Below are positions 1 to 10,728 of a DNA stretch of 64,000 nt, piece by piece (position 1 is the first letter of the stretch; every line of letters begins with the position of its first letter). Both the position numbers and the translations under genes were made by a program. A model generated the notes under the pieces. It made no database searches. It was not told the DNA's origin and saw nothing but the letters and a program-made list of their open reading frames with translations. Source of the DNA: Ramlibacter terrae (GTDB lineage: Bacteria > Pseudomonadota > Gammaproteobacteria > Burkholderiales > Burkholderiaceae_C); NCBI GenBank assembly GCA_013127575.1, contig CP053418.1, positions 4,092,001 through 4,156,000 of the forward strand. The letters run 5' to 3'.

Positions 1-2
1 CG

Positions 3-959
3 CGCGGGCTCGACGTCGTGCTGAAGCTCGTCGCCACCGCCGACGTCTTCAGCGAGAACTTCAAGAACGGCGCCATGGAGCGCATGGGCCTCGACTATGC
101 GCGCCTGTCGAAGCTGAACCCGCGGCTGGTGTACGTCTCGCACAAGGGCTTCCTGCCCGGCCCGTACGACCACCGCACGGCGCTCGACGAGGTCGTGCAG
201 ATGATGGGCGGCCTCGCGTACATGACCGGTCCCGAAGGCCGGCCGCTGCGCGCCGGTGCGTCGGTCAACGACATCATGGGCGGCATGTTCGGCGCCATCG
301 GCACGATGGCGGCGTTGCGCGCGCGCGAGACCACGGGACGCGGGCAGGAAGTGCTGTCGTCCCTGTTCGAGAACAACATCCTGCTGGTGGCCGCGCACAT
401 GATGCAGTACGCCGTCACCGGCAAGCCGGCCGCTCCCATGCCCAGCCGCATCTCGGCACGGGGCATCTACGACGTGTTCGCGGTCCGCGACGGCGAGCAG
501 ATCTTCCCGGCGATCGTCTCGGACACGCAGTGGAAGGTGTTCTGCCAGGCCTTCGGCTTCGGCGACCTGCTGGCGGACCCGCGGCTGGCGACCAACAACC
601 AGCGCGTCACCGAGCGTGGCTGGATGATGCCGGCGCTGCGCGAGCGCCTCGCCACGCGGCCCGCCGCCGAGATCGCGGCGACGTTCGAGCAGGCCGGATT
701 GCCGTACGCTCCCATCAAGGCGCCGCACGAACTGCTGGACGATCCGCACCTGGTCGCCACCGGCGGGCTGGCGCCGATGCACCTGCCGGACGGCCGCGAA
801 GTGTCGACGCCGCTGCTGCCCCTGATGCTGGGCGGCGAGCGGCTGCCGGTGCGGCAGGACCCGCCGGCCATCGGCGCCCACACCGGCGAAGTGATGGCCG
901 GCCTCGGCTATACGGAGGCGGACGTGCGCGCGCTGCGCGACGCGAAGGTCGTGGCCTGA
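3..959 (+). CDS. CaiB/BaiF class III CoA-transferase, 5'-truncated
   Basis: This is the C-terminal ~318 residues of a family III CoA-transferase, which moves CoA between acids through an aspartyl-CoA thioester. The frame is open from the first bases of the window, so the N-terminus lies outside it. The stretch ASVNDIMGG (Asp codon about 270-272) matches the catalytic-Asp segment of the family, and the following alternating Gly/Ala helix and the C-terminal return domain (PLLPLMLGG...IGAHTGEV) are typical. The reading frame is unbroken, unlike most of its neighbours. The substrate cannot be told from sequence. Confidence 0.9.
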   Translation, partial: RGLDVVLKLVATADVFSENFKNGAMERMGLDYARLSKLNPRLVYVSHKGFLPGPYDHRTALDEVVQMMGGLAYMTGPEGRPLRAGASVNDIMGGMFGAIGTMAALRARETTGRGQEVLSSLFENNILLVAAHMMQYAVTGKPAAPMPSRISARGIYDVFAVRDGEQIFPAIVSDTQWKVFCQAFGFGDLLADPRLATNNQRVTERGWMMPALRERLATRPAAEIAATFEQAGLPYAPIKAPHELLDDPHLVATGGLAPMHLPDGREVSTPLLPLMLGGERLPVRQDPPAIGAHTGEVMAGLGYTEADVRALRDAKVVA

Positions 960-1061
960 GTCGCGCGCGCCAGGCGGCGGACGGGGGCGAGGACTCCGCT
1001 CGCGATCGCCTGCGGTCTGCGCTGACATGCAGGCCGCGGAGGCCGAACCAGACTCGCCGGC

Positions 1062-2117
1062 ATGCAGACGCAATCCGGAACTTCATCCTCCACCCCCACG
1101 GCGCGCCTGGTCGCCGTTGCCGAATTCGACCACCGGGTGACCGGCGTCACGGTCGCGCCGTCCGGCCGGATCTTCGTGAACTTCCCGCGCTGGACCGAAG
1201 ATGCGCCCGTGTCGGTGGCCGAGTTGCTGCCCGACGGTTCCTTGCGCCCCTATCCGGACGAACGCTGGAATGCCTGGCGGAACGCGAAGAAGGACGAGCT
1301 CCAGCCCGGCGACCACTGGGTCTGCGTGCAGAGCGTGGTGGCCGACCGCGACGGCAACGTCTGGGTGCTCGACCCCGCCGCGCCCGCGCAGGACCGCGTG
1401 GTGCCCGGCGGCCCCAAGCTGGTGAAGATCGACGCCGCCGGCAAGGTAGGCCAGAAGATCGCCTTCGGTGAAGACATCGCCCCGCAGGGCAGCTACCTGA
1501 ACGACGTGCGCTTCAGCCCCGATGGCGCCCACGCGTACATCACCGACTCGGGCGCGCAGGGCGCGCTGGTCGTCGTGGAGCTGGCGTCGGGCAAGGCCCG
1601 GCGCGTGCTCGACGGGCATCCCAGCACGCAGCCGGAGAAGGACGTCCAGATCCGCGTCGACGGCCACGTCCTGCGCCGCAGCGACGGGCGCGGCGTGGAG
1701 TTCTCCGCCGACGGCATCGCCCTGTCGCGCGACGGCCAATGGCTGTACTGGCAGGCCATCAAGGGGCGGACGCTGTACCGGATCGCGACGGAGGCGCTGC
1801 ACGACACGCGCCTTCCGCCCGACTCCCTCGCGGCGCGCGTGGAACGCGTCGGCGAGAACGGTCCCGCCGACGGGCTCTGGATCGACGCCGAAGACCGGAT
1901 GTACGTGAGCGCGGTCGAGGAGAACGCGGTCAAGGTGCGCGAGGGCGATCGGCTCGAGGTGCTGGTGCAGGACCCGCGGCTGCGCTGGCCGGACACGTTC
2001 TCCGAAGGCCCGGACGGCGCCATCTACATCACCGCCTCCCACATTCCGGACATGCAGTGGTTCCGGCCGGAGAACCCGCTGGCTGTGCGGACGACGCTTT
2101 TCCGCATCGAAAGCTAA
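1062..2117 (+). CDS. Major-royal-jelly-protein/yellow-like beta-propeller
   Basis: This intact 351-residue protein resembles bacterial members of the MRJP/yellow family, related to SMP-30-like lactonase propellers. Diagnostic stretches are FVNFPRW near residue 30, PYPDERWNAW about residues 61-70, the WVLDPAAP strand, and YITASHIPDMQW near the C-terminus. Repeating blades of the form DG-x-(V/I)-W/Y support a six-bladed propeller. No signal peptide is visible, so it is probably cytoplasmic. No strong ribosome-binding site precedes the ATG. Bacterial homologues are often annotated as L-dopachrome tautomerase-related or gluconolactonase-like, but the reaction is unknown. Confidence 0.75.
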   Translation: MQTQSGTSSSTPTARLVAVAEFDHRVTGVTVAPSGRIFVNFPRWTEDAPVSVAELLPDGSLRPYPDERWNAWRNAKKDELQPGDHWVCVQSVVADRDGNVWVLDPAAPAQDRVVPGGPKLVKIDAAGKVGQKIAFGEDIAPQGSYLNDVRFSPDGAHAYITDSGAQGALVVVELASGKARRVLDGHPSTQPEKDVQIRVDGHVLRRSDGRGVEFSADGIALSRDGQWLYWQAIKGRTLYRIATEALHDTRLPPDSLAARVERVGENGPADGLWIDAEDRMYVSAVEENAVKVREGDRLEVLVQDPRLRWPDTFSEGPDGAIYITASHIPDMQWFRPENPLAVRTTLFRIES

Positions 2118-2127
2118 CGCGACGGGA

Positions 2128-3290
2128 TCACCAGCCGCGCTGCGCGGCCCAGCCGCCGATCAGCGCCACGGCCTGCTTCAGGTGCTCGGGCTGACCCTTG
2201 AAGTAGTGGTTGGCGCCGGCGAGGCGGTGAAACTGCTTGTCGGCGCTGCCGGCTGCCGCGTGCATGAGGCCCATGTCGGGCTGCGGCACGGCGTCGTCGG
2301 CCGTGTGTTCGATGGCGAGCAGGGGCACCGTCACGTCGCGCGCGCAGGTTTCGCCGTCGGCACGCGAATGCTCCAGCGACCACTGCGACAACCACGAGCG
2401 CAGCATGGAGAAGCGGGCCAGCCCCACGGGGCCGCTGTTGACCGTCTCCGGCACGCCCAAGTAGCAGGTGCCGATCGGGCGGTCGTTCGGCTGCAGCGTG
2501 GCGTCGAGGAAGCGCGGCTCGGCCAGCGTGCGGTGCGTGATGAAGCCGCGTTCGACCTCCGCCGTGCCGCGCTTGCGCAGCATCTCCAGCGTCTCCTGCA
2601 CGCGCGCGGTGATGCGCTGCACGCGCTGCACCTGCGCGGCGCGGTACGCCGCCAGCCAGTCACGCGGGTACGGGGGCTGCACGGGAAGCGTCGGCGAATA
2701 CAGATCGAACTCCGGCAGCCGCCGGTCCGGGTCGTTCTCGTCGATGACCGACGGATCGATCCAGTCGGCCAGGCAGCGGGCGCGCGAGCGGTGCGCCGCT
2801 TCCAGCACCATGCCGTCGGCGGGCCAGAGGCCGGCCGCCGGAGGTCGACCGGGTCGCCGGCCGGCGTTTCGGTGATGGTCGGGCGCTGCGCCTGCGCCTG
2901 GTAGAACAGCGCCAGCGAACCGCCGCCGGACCACCCGAGCAGGATCACGTTGCGGTAGCCCAGGCGTTCCTTCGCGTGGCGGATGCAGGCGCCGAGGTCG
3001 AGCGCCACCTTCTCGTAGACCAGCGCCGTGTCGTTCTTGGCATAGCGGCTGCCCATGCACAACACGGAGTGGCCGGCTTCGGCCATCGCGCCCGGCAGCG
3101 GCAGCAGTTGCAGCGTCGACGCCGGATGCATCATCAGGAAGACGGTGTCGCGGCCCCCTTGCGCCGGCCGCAGCAGCAGGCCTTCGAGGTTGACCGTCCC
3201 CCGGCTGCCGACGAAGCCGTAGGTTTCGGTGATCTTGCTCGTCTCCGCATAGGAGACGTGCACCCACTCGCGCCGGATCTCCTGCTTCAT
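2128..3290 (-). CDS. Alpha/beta hydrolase, frameshifted
   Basis: This encodes an alpha/beta hydrolase of about 387 residues. The nucleophile elbow GWSGGGS places the catalytic Ser near residue 121. The acid is probably in EHTADDAVP and the catalytic His in LAGANHYFKG close to the C-terminus. The chain is broken by one single-base frameshift near 2840: upstream residues read in one frame and the rest, from about GLWPADGMV on, in another. The start codon overlaps the stop of the FMN-reductase gene in an ATGA, so the two are co-transcribed. An esterase or peptidase-like role is plausible; the substrate is unknown. Confidence 0.8.
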
Positions 3291-3848
3291 GCCGCCTGCA
3301 TCGCCTTCACGCCGCGGATCCACTTCTCGGGGCGGCCATCTGCGCCGTGACGAACTTGCGGGTGGCTTCATCGGTGCAGGCGCCGGACGCGTCGAACTTG
3401 CCGGCGGCGCTGCCGATGAACACCTCGGGCTTGACCAGCACCATGGCGTTGACGAACATCATCACGCGGCGCAGGTCGTACTGCACCCGCGCGCCGCCGA
3501 GCGGCCCTTGCGACGCGCTCAGGATCGCCACCGGCTTGCCTGCGAAGGGCTGGTCGTCGCCGCGGCTGATCCAGTCGAGCACGTTCTTGAACACGCCCGG
3601 GAGGGTGAAGTTGTATTCGGGCGTGGCGATCACCACCGCATCGGCGCGGCGGATGCGCTCGCGCAGCGCCTGCACCGCCGGCGGCCAGCCCTTGTCGAGT
3701 TCGTCTGGTCGAACGGCGGCACGCTGCGCCAGTCGCCGATGTCGAGCTGCATGCCCGAGGGCATGACTTCGCCGGCGAGCTTGAGCGCCTTCATGTTGAT
3801 CGAGTCGCGGCGCAGGCTGCCGCAAAGTCCGAGGATGTCGAGTGCCAT
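3287..3848 (-). CDS. NAD(P)H-dependent FMN reductase, frameshifted
   Basis: This is a flavodoxin-fold NADPH-dependent FMN reductase of about 187 residues (chromate/quinone reductase family). The N-terminal GLCGSLRRDSIN is the FMN-phosphate loop and TPEYNFTLPGVFKNVLDW is the family signature. Single-base breaks occur near 3705 (after PPFDQ) and near 3340 (after TAQMAA). Repairing the second gives the C-terminus EKWIRGVKAMQAA and a stop overlapping the hydrolase start by ATGA. It probably reduces flavin or quinones in the cytoplasm. Confidence 0.85.
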
Positions 3849-3869
3849 GGGTTCCTTCGAGAGTGGATG

Positions 3870-4853
3870 TCAGGTGACGGTGATGTTCGCGGCCTTGATG
3901 TAGCGGCCCCAGCGGTCGTACTCCGCCAGCATGTAGCGGTGGAAGTCGGGCTGGGCCATGCGCTCCACCAAAGTCGAGAGTTTGCGATTCTGCTCGGCCG
4001 GGCCGGGATCGGCGAGTGTCGCCTCGATCGCATCGTGCAACTGCGCGACGATGTTCGCCGGCAAGCCGGTGGGCGCCACGATGCCGCCCGGGAGCCATTC
4101 TCCAGCGGGATGCCCTGCTCCTTGAAAGTGGGCACGTCGGGAAAGTTGGGCAGCCGCTCGCGGGCGGTCACGCCGATCATGCGCACCGCGCCGCTGCGCA
4201 GGTGCTGGTCGAGCGAGACCACGTGCGTGAAGGTGGTGGCGATCTGGTTGCCCAGCAGCGCCTGCGTGAGCTGGGCGCCGCCCCTCGAAGGGAACGTGGA
4301 GCATGTCCACCTTGGCCGTGTCGCGGAAGGCCTCGCACAGGATGTGGCCGGCGCTGCCGACACCCACCGTGCCGTAGCCCACCGCCGGCTTCTGCTCCCC
4401 GGCCCAGGCCACGAACTCCTTGACGTTGCGCGCGGGCACCGACGCATGCACCGCCAGCCCCATCGGGTACAGGCCCATGGTAGCGATGCCGACGAAATCC
4501 TTGCGCGCATCGAAGGGCGGCTGCGCATGCGTGTGCGAGACGATCGAGTGCGTGTCCGCCGTGGAATACAGCAGCGTGTAGCCGTCCGCCGGGCTGCGGG
4601 CCGCCAGCGCATGGCCGATGGCCCCACTCGCGCCGGCCTTGTTGTCGATCACCACCGGCTGCCCGAGCCGCTGCGTGAGCCCCGGCACCAGCAGCCGCAC
4701 CGACACGTCGGAACCTCCGCCCGCGGGCCACGGCACGATGATCTTCACCGGCCGGTTCGGAAAGCCGGACTGCGCGAACGCAGGCAGGCCGAAGGCCGAA
4801 CCCGCGAGTCCGGCCAGGACGCCGCGGCGGGTGAAGGACGGTGGTTGCTTCAT
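3870..4853 (-). CDS. Bug-family tripartite tricarboxylate transporter binding protein, frameshifted
   Basis: This is a periplasmic solute-binding protein of the Bug/TctC family, about 327 residues. It has a Tat-like or Sec leader (FTRRGVLAGLAGSAFGLPAFA) ending near residue 27. The family blocks are all present: FPNRPVKIIVPWPAGG, VVIDNKAGASGAIG, SPADGYTLL and LPDVPTFKEQG-like. Frameshifts lie near 4285 and 4103. It is the first of seven such genes here, and no TctA/TctB membrane subunits are seen. It stands divergent from the IclR regulator at 4937, which is its likely controller. The ligand is probably a carboxylate. Confidence 0.9.
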   Translation of the reverse strand: MKQPPSFTRRGVLAGLAGSAFGLPAFAQSGFPNRPVKIIVPWPAGGGSDVSVRLLVPGLTQRLGQPVVIDNKAGASGAIGHALAARSPADGYTLLYSTADTHSIVSHTHAQPPFDARKDFVGIATMGLYPMGLAVHASVPARNVKEFVAWAGEQKPAVGYGTVGVGSAGHILCEAFRDTAKVDMLHVPFEGRRPAHAGAAGQPDRHHLHARGLARPAPAQRRGAHDRRDRPRAAAQLSRRAHFQGAGHPAGEWLPGGIVAPTGLPANIVAQLHDAIEATLADPGPAEQNRKLSTLVERMAQPDFHRYMLAEYDRWGRYIKAANITVT

Positions 4854-4936
4854 GCTTGTCTCCAGCGGGTGGTTTGCGCCGGATCGTCCCCGGGCCGCCG
4901 CTTGTGGCACGCTTCGCCCGCAGGAGTGGTCACATA

Positions 4937-5694
4937 GTGAGCGAACCTAGGGAAATCACGGGGGCGCGGACGGCGCAGCGGGCGCTGCGCGTGCTGAAGC
5001 TGGTCGGCGCGCACAACGGCAACGGCATCGGCACGCAGGAGATCGTCACCCGCCTTGGCGAGCAGCGCTCGGCGGTGCAGCGCGCCCTGCAGTCGCTGGT
5101 GGCGGAGGGGCTGGTGCAGCGGCGGGCGGACGGCCGGCTGTACGAACTCGGCGTCGAGGCGGTGCACTTGGGGCGCGCCACCTTCCGCCAGTCGCCGCTG
5201 GTGGCCAAGTACCAGTTCGGCCTGCAGCGGATCGCCCGGCTCACCGGCGACACGGTGTTCCTGAGCATGCAGGTCGGCGACTTCGTGATGTGCGTCCATC
5301 GTGAGGAAGGCTCCACCAGCGTGCGGGCCCCGCGCACGCGCGTGGGCGACCTGCGCGTGATCGGCACCACGGCCGGCAGCCTCGCGCTGCTCTCGACGTT
5401 CGCCGACGATGCGGTGCGCGCCATGTTCGAGCGCCACCGGCCCGCCTTCGCCAGGCCGGGCTCGACTTCGCGGGCCTGCGCCGGCACGTGTCGCTCGCGC
5501 GCTCGGCCGGCTATGGCTTGCTCAGCGACAACGTGAGCGAAGGCGTGGTGTCGGTCGGGATCTGCCTGCAGGGCCCGGGCGCCCCGTTCGCCGTCGCCGC
5601 GATCGCAGCGGCCAAGTCACGGATGAATGCCGAGCGCCTGCGGGCGCTGCACCAAGCCTTGCGCGGCACGGAGGGGGACGCAAGTCCGCCCTAG
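4937..5694 (+). CDS. IclR-family transcriptional regulator, frameshifted
   Basis: This encodes a regulator of about 252 residues with an N-terminal winged helix (TAQRALRVLKLVGAH, recognition-helix region EQRSAVQRALQSLVAEGLV) and a C-terminal IclR effector-binding domain (VMCVHREEGS, GTTAGSLALLS). I chose the GTG at 4937 because the homologous region begins soon after it; the frame stays open upstream to 4841. One break occurs near 5455 and the second half ends at 5694. Its TAG stop overlaps the stop of the convergent MFS gene within one CTAG. It probably regulates the divergent Bug gene. Confidence 0.85.
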
Positions 5695-6953
5695 GCTGCG
5701 CTCGGGCGCGGCGTGAAGCCGGGGCCGGCCGGACCGCGCGGGAACAGCATCGCGATGCCGGCCGCGGCCGGGCCCATCGCCATCGAGCCGATGTACAGCC
5801 AGGCGTAGGTGCCGAAACGGTCGAACAGCCAGCCGCCGATGAAGGGCCCCAGTGCCATGCCCGGGCTGGACAACAGCGTGGCCGCGCCGAGGACGGTGCC
5901 CGGATGCGGGCGTCGAATGCGTCGCGTGCCAGCGCCGCATACAGCGGCATGGTGCCGCCATAGGCCGCGCCGAACACGATGGCCACCGCATAGAAGCCGC
6001 CGAGCTGGTTGACCGCCGGGTAGGCGACGGCGGCGAACGCCTGCACCAGCAGGCCCACGACCAGCACCGGCTTGGCGCCGTACTTGTCCGAGGCCAGCCC
6101 GAACAGCAGGCGGCCGCCGAGCCCCGCCGCGCCTTCCATGCTGTAGATCGTGACGGCCGCCACCATCGGCAGCCCGCAGCCGATGGCGTAGCTCACCGTG
6201 TGGAAGATCGGTCCGGAATGCGCGGCGCAGCAGGCGAAGAACGCGGCCCCGGGATCAGGAAGGCCGGCGAGCGCAACGCCTGGCGCGCCGTCAGCGCGGG
6301 GTCTTGCGCCGACGCCGCACCGGCAACAGCGTGCGGCAGCGGCACGACGCGGATGAGGTGTACGAAAGGCAGCAGGAGCACCCACGTGCCGATGCCGATG
6401 CCCAGCATCGTGGTCCGCCAGCCGTACAGCGTGACGAGCCATCCGGCCAGCGGCGCGATCGTCATCGGCGCCACCCCCATGCCGGCGCTCACCAGCGACA
6501 CCGCCAGGCCGCGGCGCTTGTCGAAGGAGACCGTGGTGGCCGAAATGATGGGCGCGAAGAACGCGCCCGCCGCCGCCCCGATCAAGAGGCCGAAGGTGAC
6601 CGGAACTGCAGCAGCGTCGTGGCGCGGCTGGCGAGCACGCTGGCCAGGCCCAGCAGCAGCACGCCGGCCAGCACCACGCGCCGCGGGCCATAGCGGTCGC
6701 TGAGCGAGCCCCAGCCGAAGCCCGAGAAGCCCATGCTCAGGAAAGCCAGCGTCATGGCGCCGGAGATGCCGGCGCGCGACCAGCCGGTGTCCACGCCCAT
6801 CGGGTCGAGGAACACCGCCAGCGAGAACACGACGCCGATCGCCACGCAGGTCATCAGGGCGCCGGCGGCGACCAGCGGCCAGTTGCGGTCGATCGCCGGG
6901 CGGAGGGGCTGGAGGCGCTCATGGAAGGTCCTTGGTGGCAGGAATGCCCTCAC
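5691..6953 (-). CDS. MFS transporter, frameshifted
   Basis: This is a major facilitator superfamily permease of about 420 residues, with roughly twelve hydrophobic helices once the frames are joined. The loop 2-3 signature is visible as WGSLSDRYGPRR and its second-half counterpart as FGLASDKYGAKP. Breaks lie near 6600, 6245 and 5905. The GTG at 6953 is the first in-frame start before the first helix. Substrate type is unclear; the pattern resembles the monocarboxylate/oxalate-formate antiporter branch. It follows the small propeller gene by 27 bases on the same strand. Confidence 0.85.
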
Positions 6954-6980
6954 GACGAACGGGAGCGGCCGAATTCGACA

Positions 6981-7642
6981 TCAGGGACGCCGGACTGCCC
7001 GTACCTTGCCGCTGCCGCCCCCGCCGCAATAGAAGAGGCCGGCGCCGTCGGATTCGAGGCCGCTCACGCCCGCGCCTTGCGGCAGGGCCAGGCGCTCGAG
7101 CACGTCGCCGCTTTGCGCGTCGACGCGGCGCAGTTCGCTCTCGTCGCCTTCCCGGTGCCGTGCCACAGCTCACCGTCGACCCAGGTGACACCGGTGACGA
7201 AGCGGTTGGACGCGATGGTCCGCTGGATCGCCCCGGTGGCGGGATCGATCTGGTGGATCTGGCGGCCCCGGTAGTTGCCCACCCACAGGCTGCCTTCGGC
7301 CCAGGTCAGGCCGGAATCGCAGCCATTGCCCGGCGCGGGAATGGAAGCCACCACCTTGCCTGTCGCCGGCTCGATCTTGTCGATGCGCGACTCGGCGATC
7401 TGCCACAGGTGCGAGCCGTCGAAGGCGGTGCCGGCGTCGCAGGGGCAGTCCAGCGTGCGCGTGACGTCCCCGCTGGCCGGGTCGATGGCGAGCAGGTGCG
7501 CGCCGGTGGCGGCCCAGACGCGGCTGCCGTCGTAGCTGACGCCGTGCACGGCGCCGGCGTCGTTGAAGGGCCCGTATTCGCGCACGATTTCCGCCGGCCG
7601 TGCCGGGGTTTCGGGCTGCCTGTCGAGGGTGTCGTTTCGCAT
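6981..7642 (-). CDS. Small YncE/streptogramin-lyase-like beta-propeller, frameshifted
   Basis: This encodes a protein of about 220 residues made of repeated blades of the type VWAATGAHLLAIDPASGDV, LWQIAESRIDKIEPATGKV and LWVGNYRGRQIHQIDPATG. A perfect AGGAGG ribosome-binding site precedes the ATG at 7640-7642. One break near 7155 separates the last blades, which end in GGGGSGKVRAVRRP. Related proteins are annotated as glutamine cyclotransferase-like, Vgb-like or YncE-like. No catalytic residues can be assigned. It follows the winged-helix gene by about 44 bases, so the two may work together. Confidence 0.7.
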
Positions 7643-7686
7643 GGCGTCCTCCTGTCGGTGCGCCTTGGCGGCGCGATGGAAGGACT

Positions 7687-8906
7687 CTACGCAGTCGGCA
7701 TCGCCGTGGGGAGTAACAAGATTGTCGTGAAACCCACCAGCGGTGGCGCCAGCCAGCGCCGCGCGCGGGCCTGCCCGATCGCGCGGACCTGCCCCGCCGC
7801 CTGCAGCTCGGCCAGCGCGCGCTGCACGGTGCGCTGGCTCGCATCGAGCGCCAGCGCCAGCGCCGACGTCGACCACGCGGCGCCATCGGACAACAGCGCC
7901 ACCAGCGCCGCCTGCTCGCCGGGGATCGGCGGGACCAGCACGGCCACGGGGGCATCGCCGACGGGCCGCAGGGCGAATCCGCGCGCCGTCGCTTCGATGC
8001 GCGCCATCGGCTTGGCGAGCGCGCGCAGCCGTCCGATCTCCACCCGCAGCCGGGCGCGGTGCGTCTCGTCGGGCTCGCGCATGCGGAACGCCGTGGCGAT
8101 CAAGGCGTCGCGCTCCACGTCGTTCGGCCAGGCCTCGGCCAGCGCTTGCGCCGGGGCGAACAGGATGGGACGGCGGGCCAGCGGCTGCGACGCGCCCGCC
8201 AGCGACAGGCCGCGCCTGCACGCATCCAGCACCAGCGTGCCGGAGGCGAGCAGCGCCTCGATCTCCTCCAGCCGCACCGCATGCTCCACGCCGCTGCGGC
8301 GGCAGCGCGCCGCCGGCCGCTCCAGCGCGGCGCTCGCCTCCGCCACTTCCGCGATCAGGGCCGGCACGCCGGCGCGCTGCGCGGCCTGCGCGGCACGGGC
8401 CAAGGCGGCTTGCGCGGGAGCGCAACGCAGCGAGCGCAGCGCCAGTTCCGCCGCGGTCAGTTCCGCCACCGCCGCCAGCGTCGGCGGCAAGCCGCTCGCA
8501 TCGAACGCGTCCAGCAGGGCGGCCGCTTCGGCGAGGCGCCCCACCAGCACCAGGCGCCGCGCGGCGACGAGCCGCGCATGCAGCGCATTGGCGCGATCGC
8601 CATGGAGTTCCAGCGTGGCCGCAGCAGCCGCCAGCGCACGCGGCGACCCGCCCAGTCACGCAGGGCGAGCGCCACCTCGGCTTCGGCGACCGCGCAGCGG
8701 GCACGCGCCACGGCCTCCTGGGGCCGGAAGGCGCGCCCGGCGCGGCGCAGCAGGTCGCGCGCCAGCGCCAGTTCGCCGAGCTGCGCCATCGCGATGCCGC
8801 GCAAGGCCAGCGCGGGCGGATCGTCGCGCAATGCCACGCGCTTGAGCGCGCCCAGCGCGTCGCCCGCGGCGAGTGCGCGGGCCGAGGCGGCGATCAGCGA
8901 ATCCAC
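7687..8906 (-). CDS. Helical-repeat protein with C-terminal winged helix, frameshifted
   Basis: This encodes about 406 residues. The N-terminal two thirds are Ala/Leu-rich antiparallel helices like TPR or bacterial activator repeats. The C-terminal part has a predicted winged helix (STSALALALDASQRTVQRAL followed by AGQVRAIGQARARRWL), so it is probably a transcription factor. The GTG at 8904-8906 follows the dehydratase stop by three bases. One break is near 8630. Regulators of this layout beside a small YncE-like propeller are common in Burkholderiales, but I recognise no characterised member. Confidence 0.6.
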
Positions 8907-8909
8907 GCG

Positions 8910-10728
8910 CTAGTGGTTGTCGCGCGGCAGCCCGAAAGTGGTGTTGATCCGCTGGTACTTCACCGCCGGCTTGAGCACCATGCCCTCGGAGAGCTCGCCC
9001 ACGATGCCGCGCTGGATCTCCTGCCACGGCGTCTGGCTGGCCGGGTACTTGTAGCCGCCGGCGGCTTCGAAAGCCGCGCGGCGTTTCGCCAGCTCGGCGT
9101 CGCTCACCAGCATGTTGGCCGTGCGCTTCTTCAGGTCGATGCGGACGCGGTCGCCGGTCTTGAGCAAGGCCAGCCCGCCGCCGTTGGCCGCCTCGGGCGA
9201 CGCGTTCAGGATCGAAGGCGATCCCGATGTGCCGGACTGGCGGCCGTCGCCGATGCAGGCGAGCGCCGTCACGCCCTGCTTGAGCAGGTAGTCCGGCGCG
9301 CGCATGTTGACGACCTCGGCCGCGCCGGGATAGCCGATGGGGCCCACGCCGCGCATGAACAGCACGCTGGACGCCGTGATCTTCAGCTTGGGATCGTCGA
9401 TGCGACGGTGGTAGTCCTCCGGCCCGTCGAACACGACCGCGGTGCCTTCGAAGGCCATCGGGTCCGCCGGGTTCTCCGGTACTGCTGGTGGAACTCCGGC
9501 GTGATCACGCTGGTCTTCATGATGGCCGAGTCGAACAGGTTGCCCTTGAAGTGCAGGAAGCCGGCGTTCTTCTTCATCGGCTTCGCGTACGGGAAGATCA
9601 CCTTCCGGTCGCTGGTGAACTGGCCTTCGCAGTTCTCGATCAGCGTCTTGCCGTTGGCCGTCAGCGACGGCTTGATCAGGCCGCGCGCGATCAGTTCCGC
9701 CACCACCGCGGGCACGCCGCCCGCGCGGTAGTACTCCTCGGCGGTATTCGCCCGCCGGCTGCAGGTTGACCAGCAGCGGGATCTTGTAGCCGTGCTTCTC
9801 CCAGTCGTCCATCGTCAGTTCGACGCCGACGTGCTTGGCGATGGCACACAGGTGCACCGGTGCGTTGGTCGAGCCTCCGATGGCCGAATTGACCACGATG
9901 GCGTTCTCGAAGGCGGCGCGCGTGAGGATGTCGGAAGGCTTCAGGTCTTCGCGCACCATCTCCACGATGCGCTTGCCCGTCAGGTACGCCATCTCTCGGC
10001 GGTCGCGGTAGGGCGCGGGAATCGCGGCGCTGCCGGGCAGCGTCATGCCCAGCGCTTCCGCCAGCGAGTTCATGGTCGACGCGGTGCCCATGGTGTTGCA
10101 GTGGCCGGTGGACGGCGCCGACGAGGCCACCAGCTTCAGGAACTCCGGTAGCCGATCTCGCCGGCGGCCATCATCTCGCGCGCCCGCCAGACGATCGTGC
10201 CGGAGCCGGTGCGCTCGCCCGGTACCAGCCATTGAGCATGGGGCCGGAGTTCAGCGCGATGGCCGGGATGTCGACCGTGGCCGCAGCCATCAGCTGCGCC
10301 GGCGTGGTCTTGTCGCAGCCGGTGGTGAGCACCACGCCGTCGATCGGGTAGCCGTACAGGATCTCGATCAGCGAGAGGTACTGCAGGTTGCGATCGAGCG
10401 CTGCCGTCGGGCGCTTGCAGGTTTCTGGATCGGGTGGATCGGGAATTCGAAGGCGATGCCGCCGGCGTCGCGGATGCCCTCGCGCACGCGCTGGGCGAGC
10501 ACCGGTGGTGCCGGTTGCACGGCGCGATGTCGGAGCCGGTCTGCGCGATCCCGATGATCGGGCGGCCGGATTGCAGTTCGTCGAAGCCCAGGCCGAAGTT
10601 CATGGTGCGCTCGGGTAGAGCGCGGTCATGTCGGCGTTGGCGGGGTTGTCGAACCACGCTTGGGAGCGCAGGCGCGGCAGCGCCTTGCGGCCGGGGGCCT
10701 TGCGTTCGGGGGATTTCTTGTTCTTCAT
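8910..10728 (-). CDS. IlvD/Edd-family sugar-acid dehydratase (L-arabinonate-dehydratase-like), frameshifted
   Basis: This is an Fe-S dehydratase of about 606 residues that removes water from an aldonate to give a 2-keto-3-deoxy acid. The cluster-ligand segments [11 protein letters not shown], a GCDKTTPAQ-type segment (around 10310) and [14 protein letters not shown] are all present. The C-terminal block [16 protein letters not shown] is diagnostic. The pentonate-dehydratase branch is suggested by [15 protein letters not shown] and [14 protein letters not shown]. At least six one-base breaks occur (near 10608, 10510, 10420, 10225, 10150, 9745 and 9480). The ATG overlaps the DenD stop (ATGA). 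Context argues for sugar-acid catabolism rather than branched-chain amino acid synthesis. Confidence 0.85.

Noticed and set aside
6932-8845. Long plus-strand open frame of 637 codons
   Set aside because: It is antisense to the propeller and winged-helix genes, is rich in Ala/Arg/Ser/Pro as expected for GC-rich shadows, and has no family similarity.
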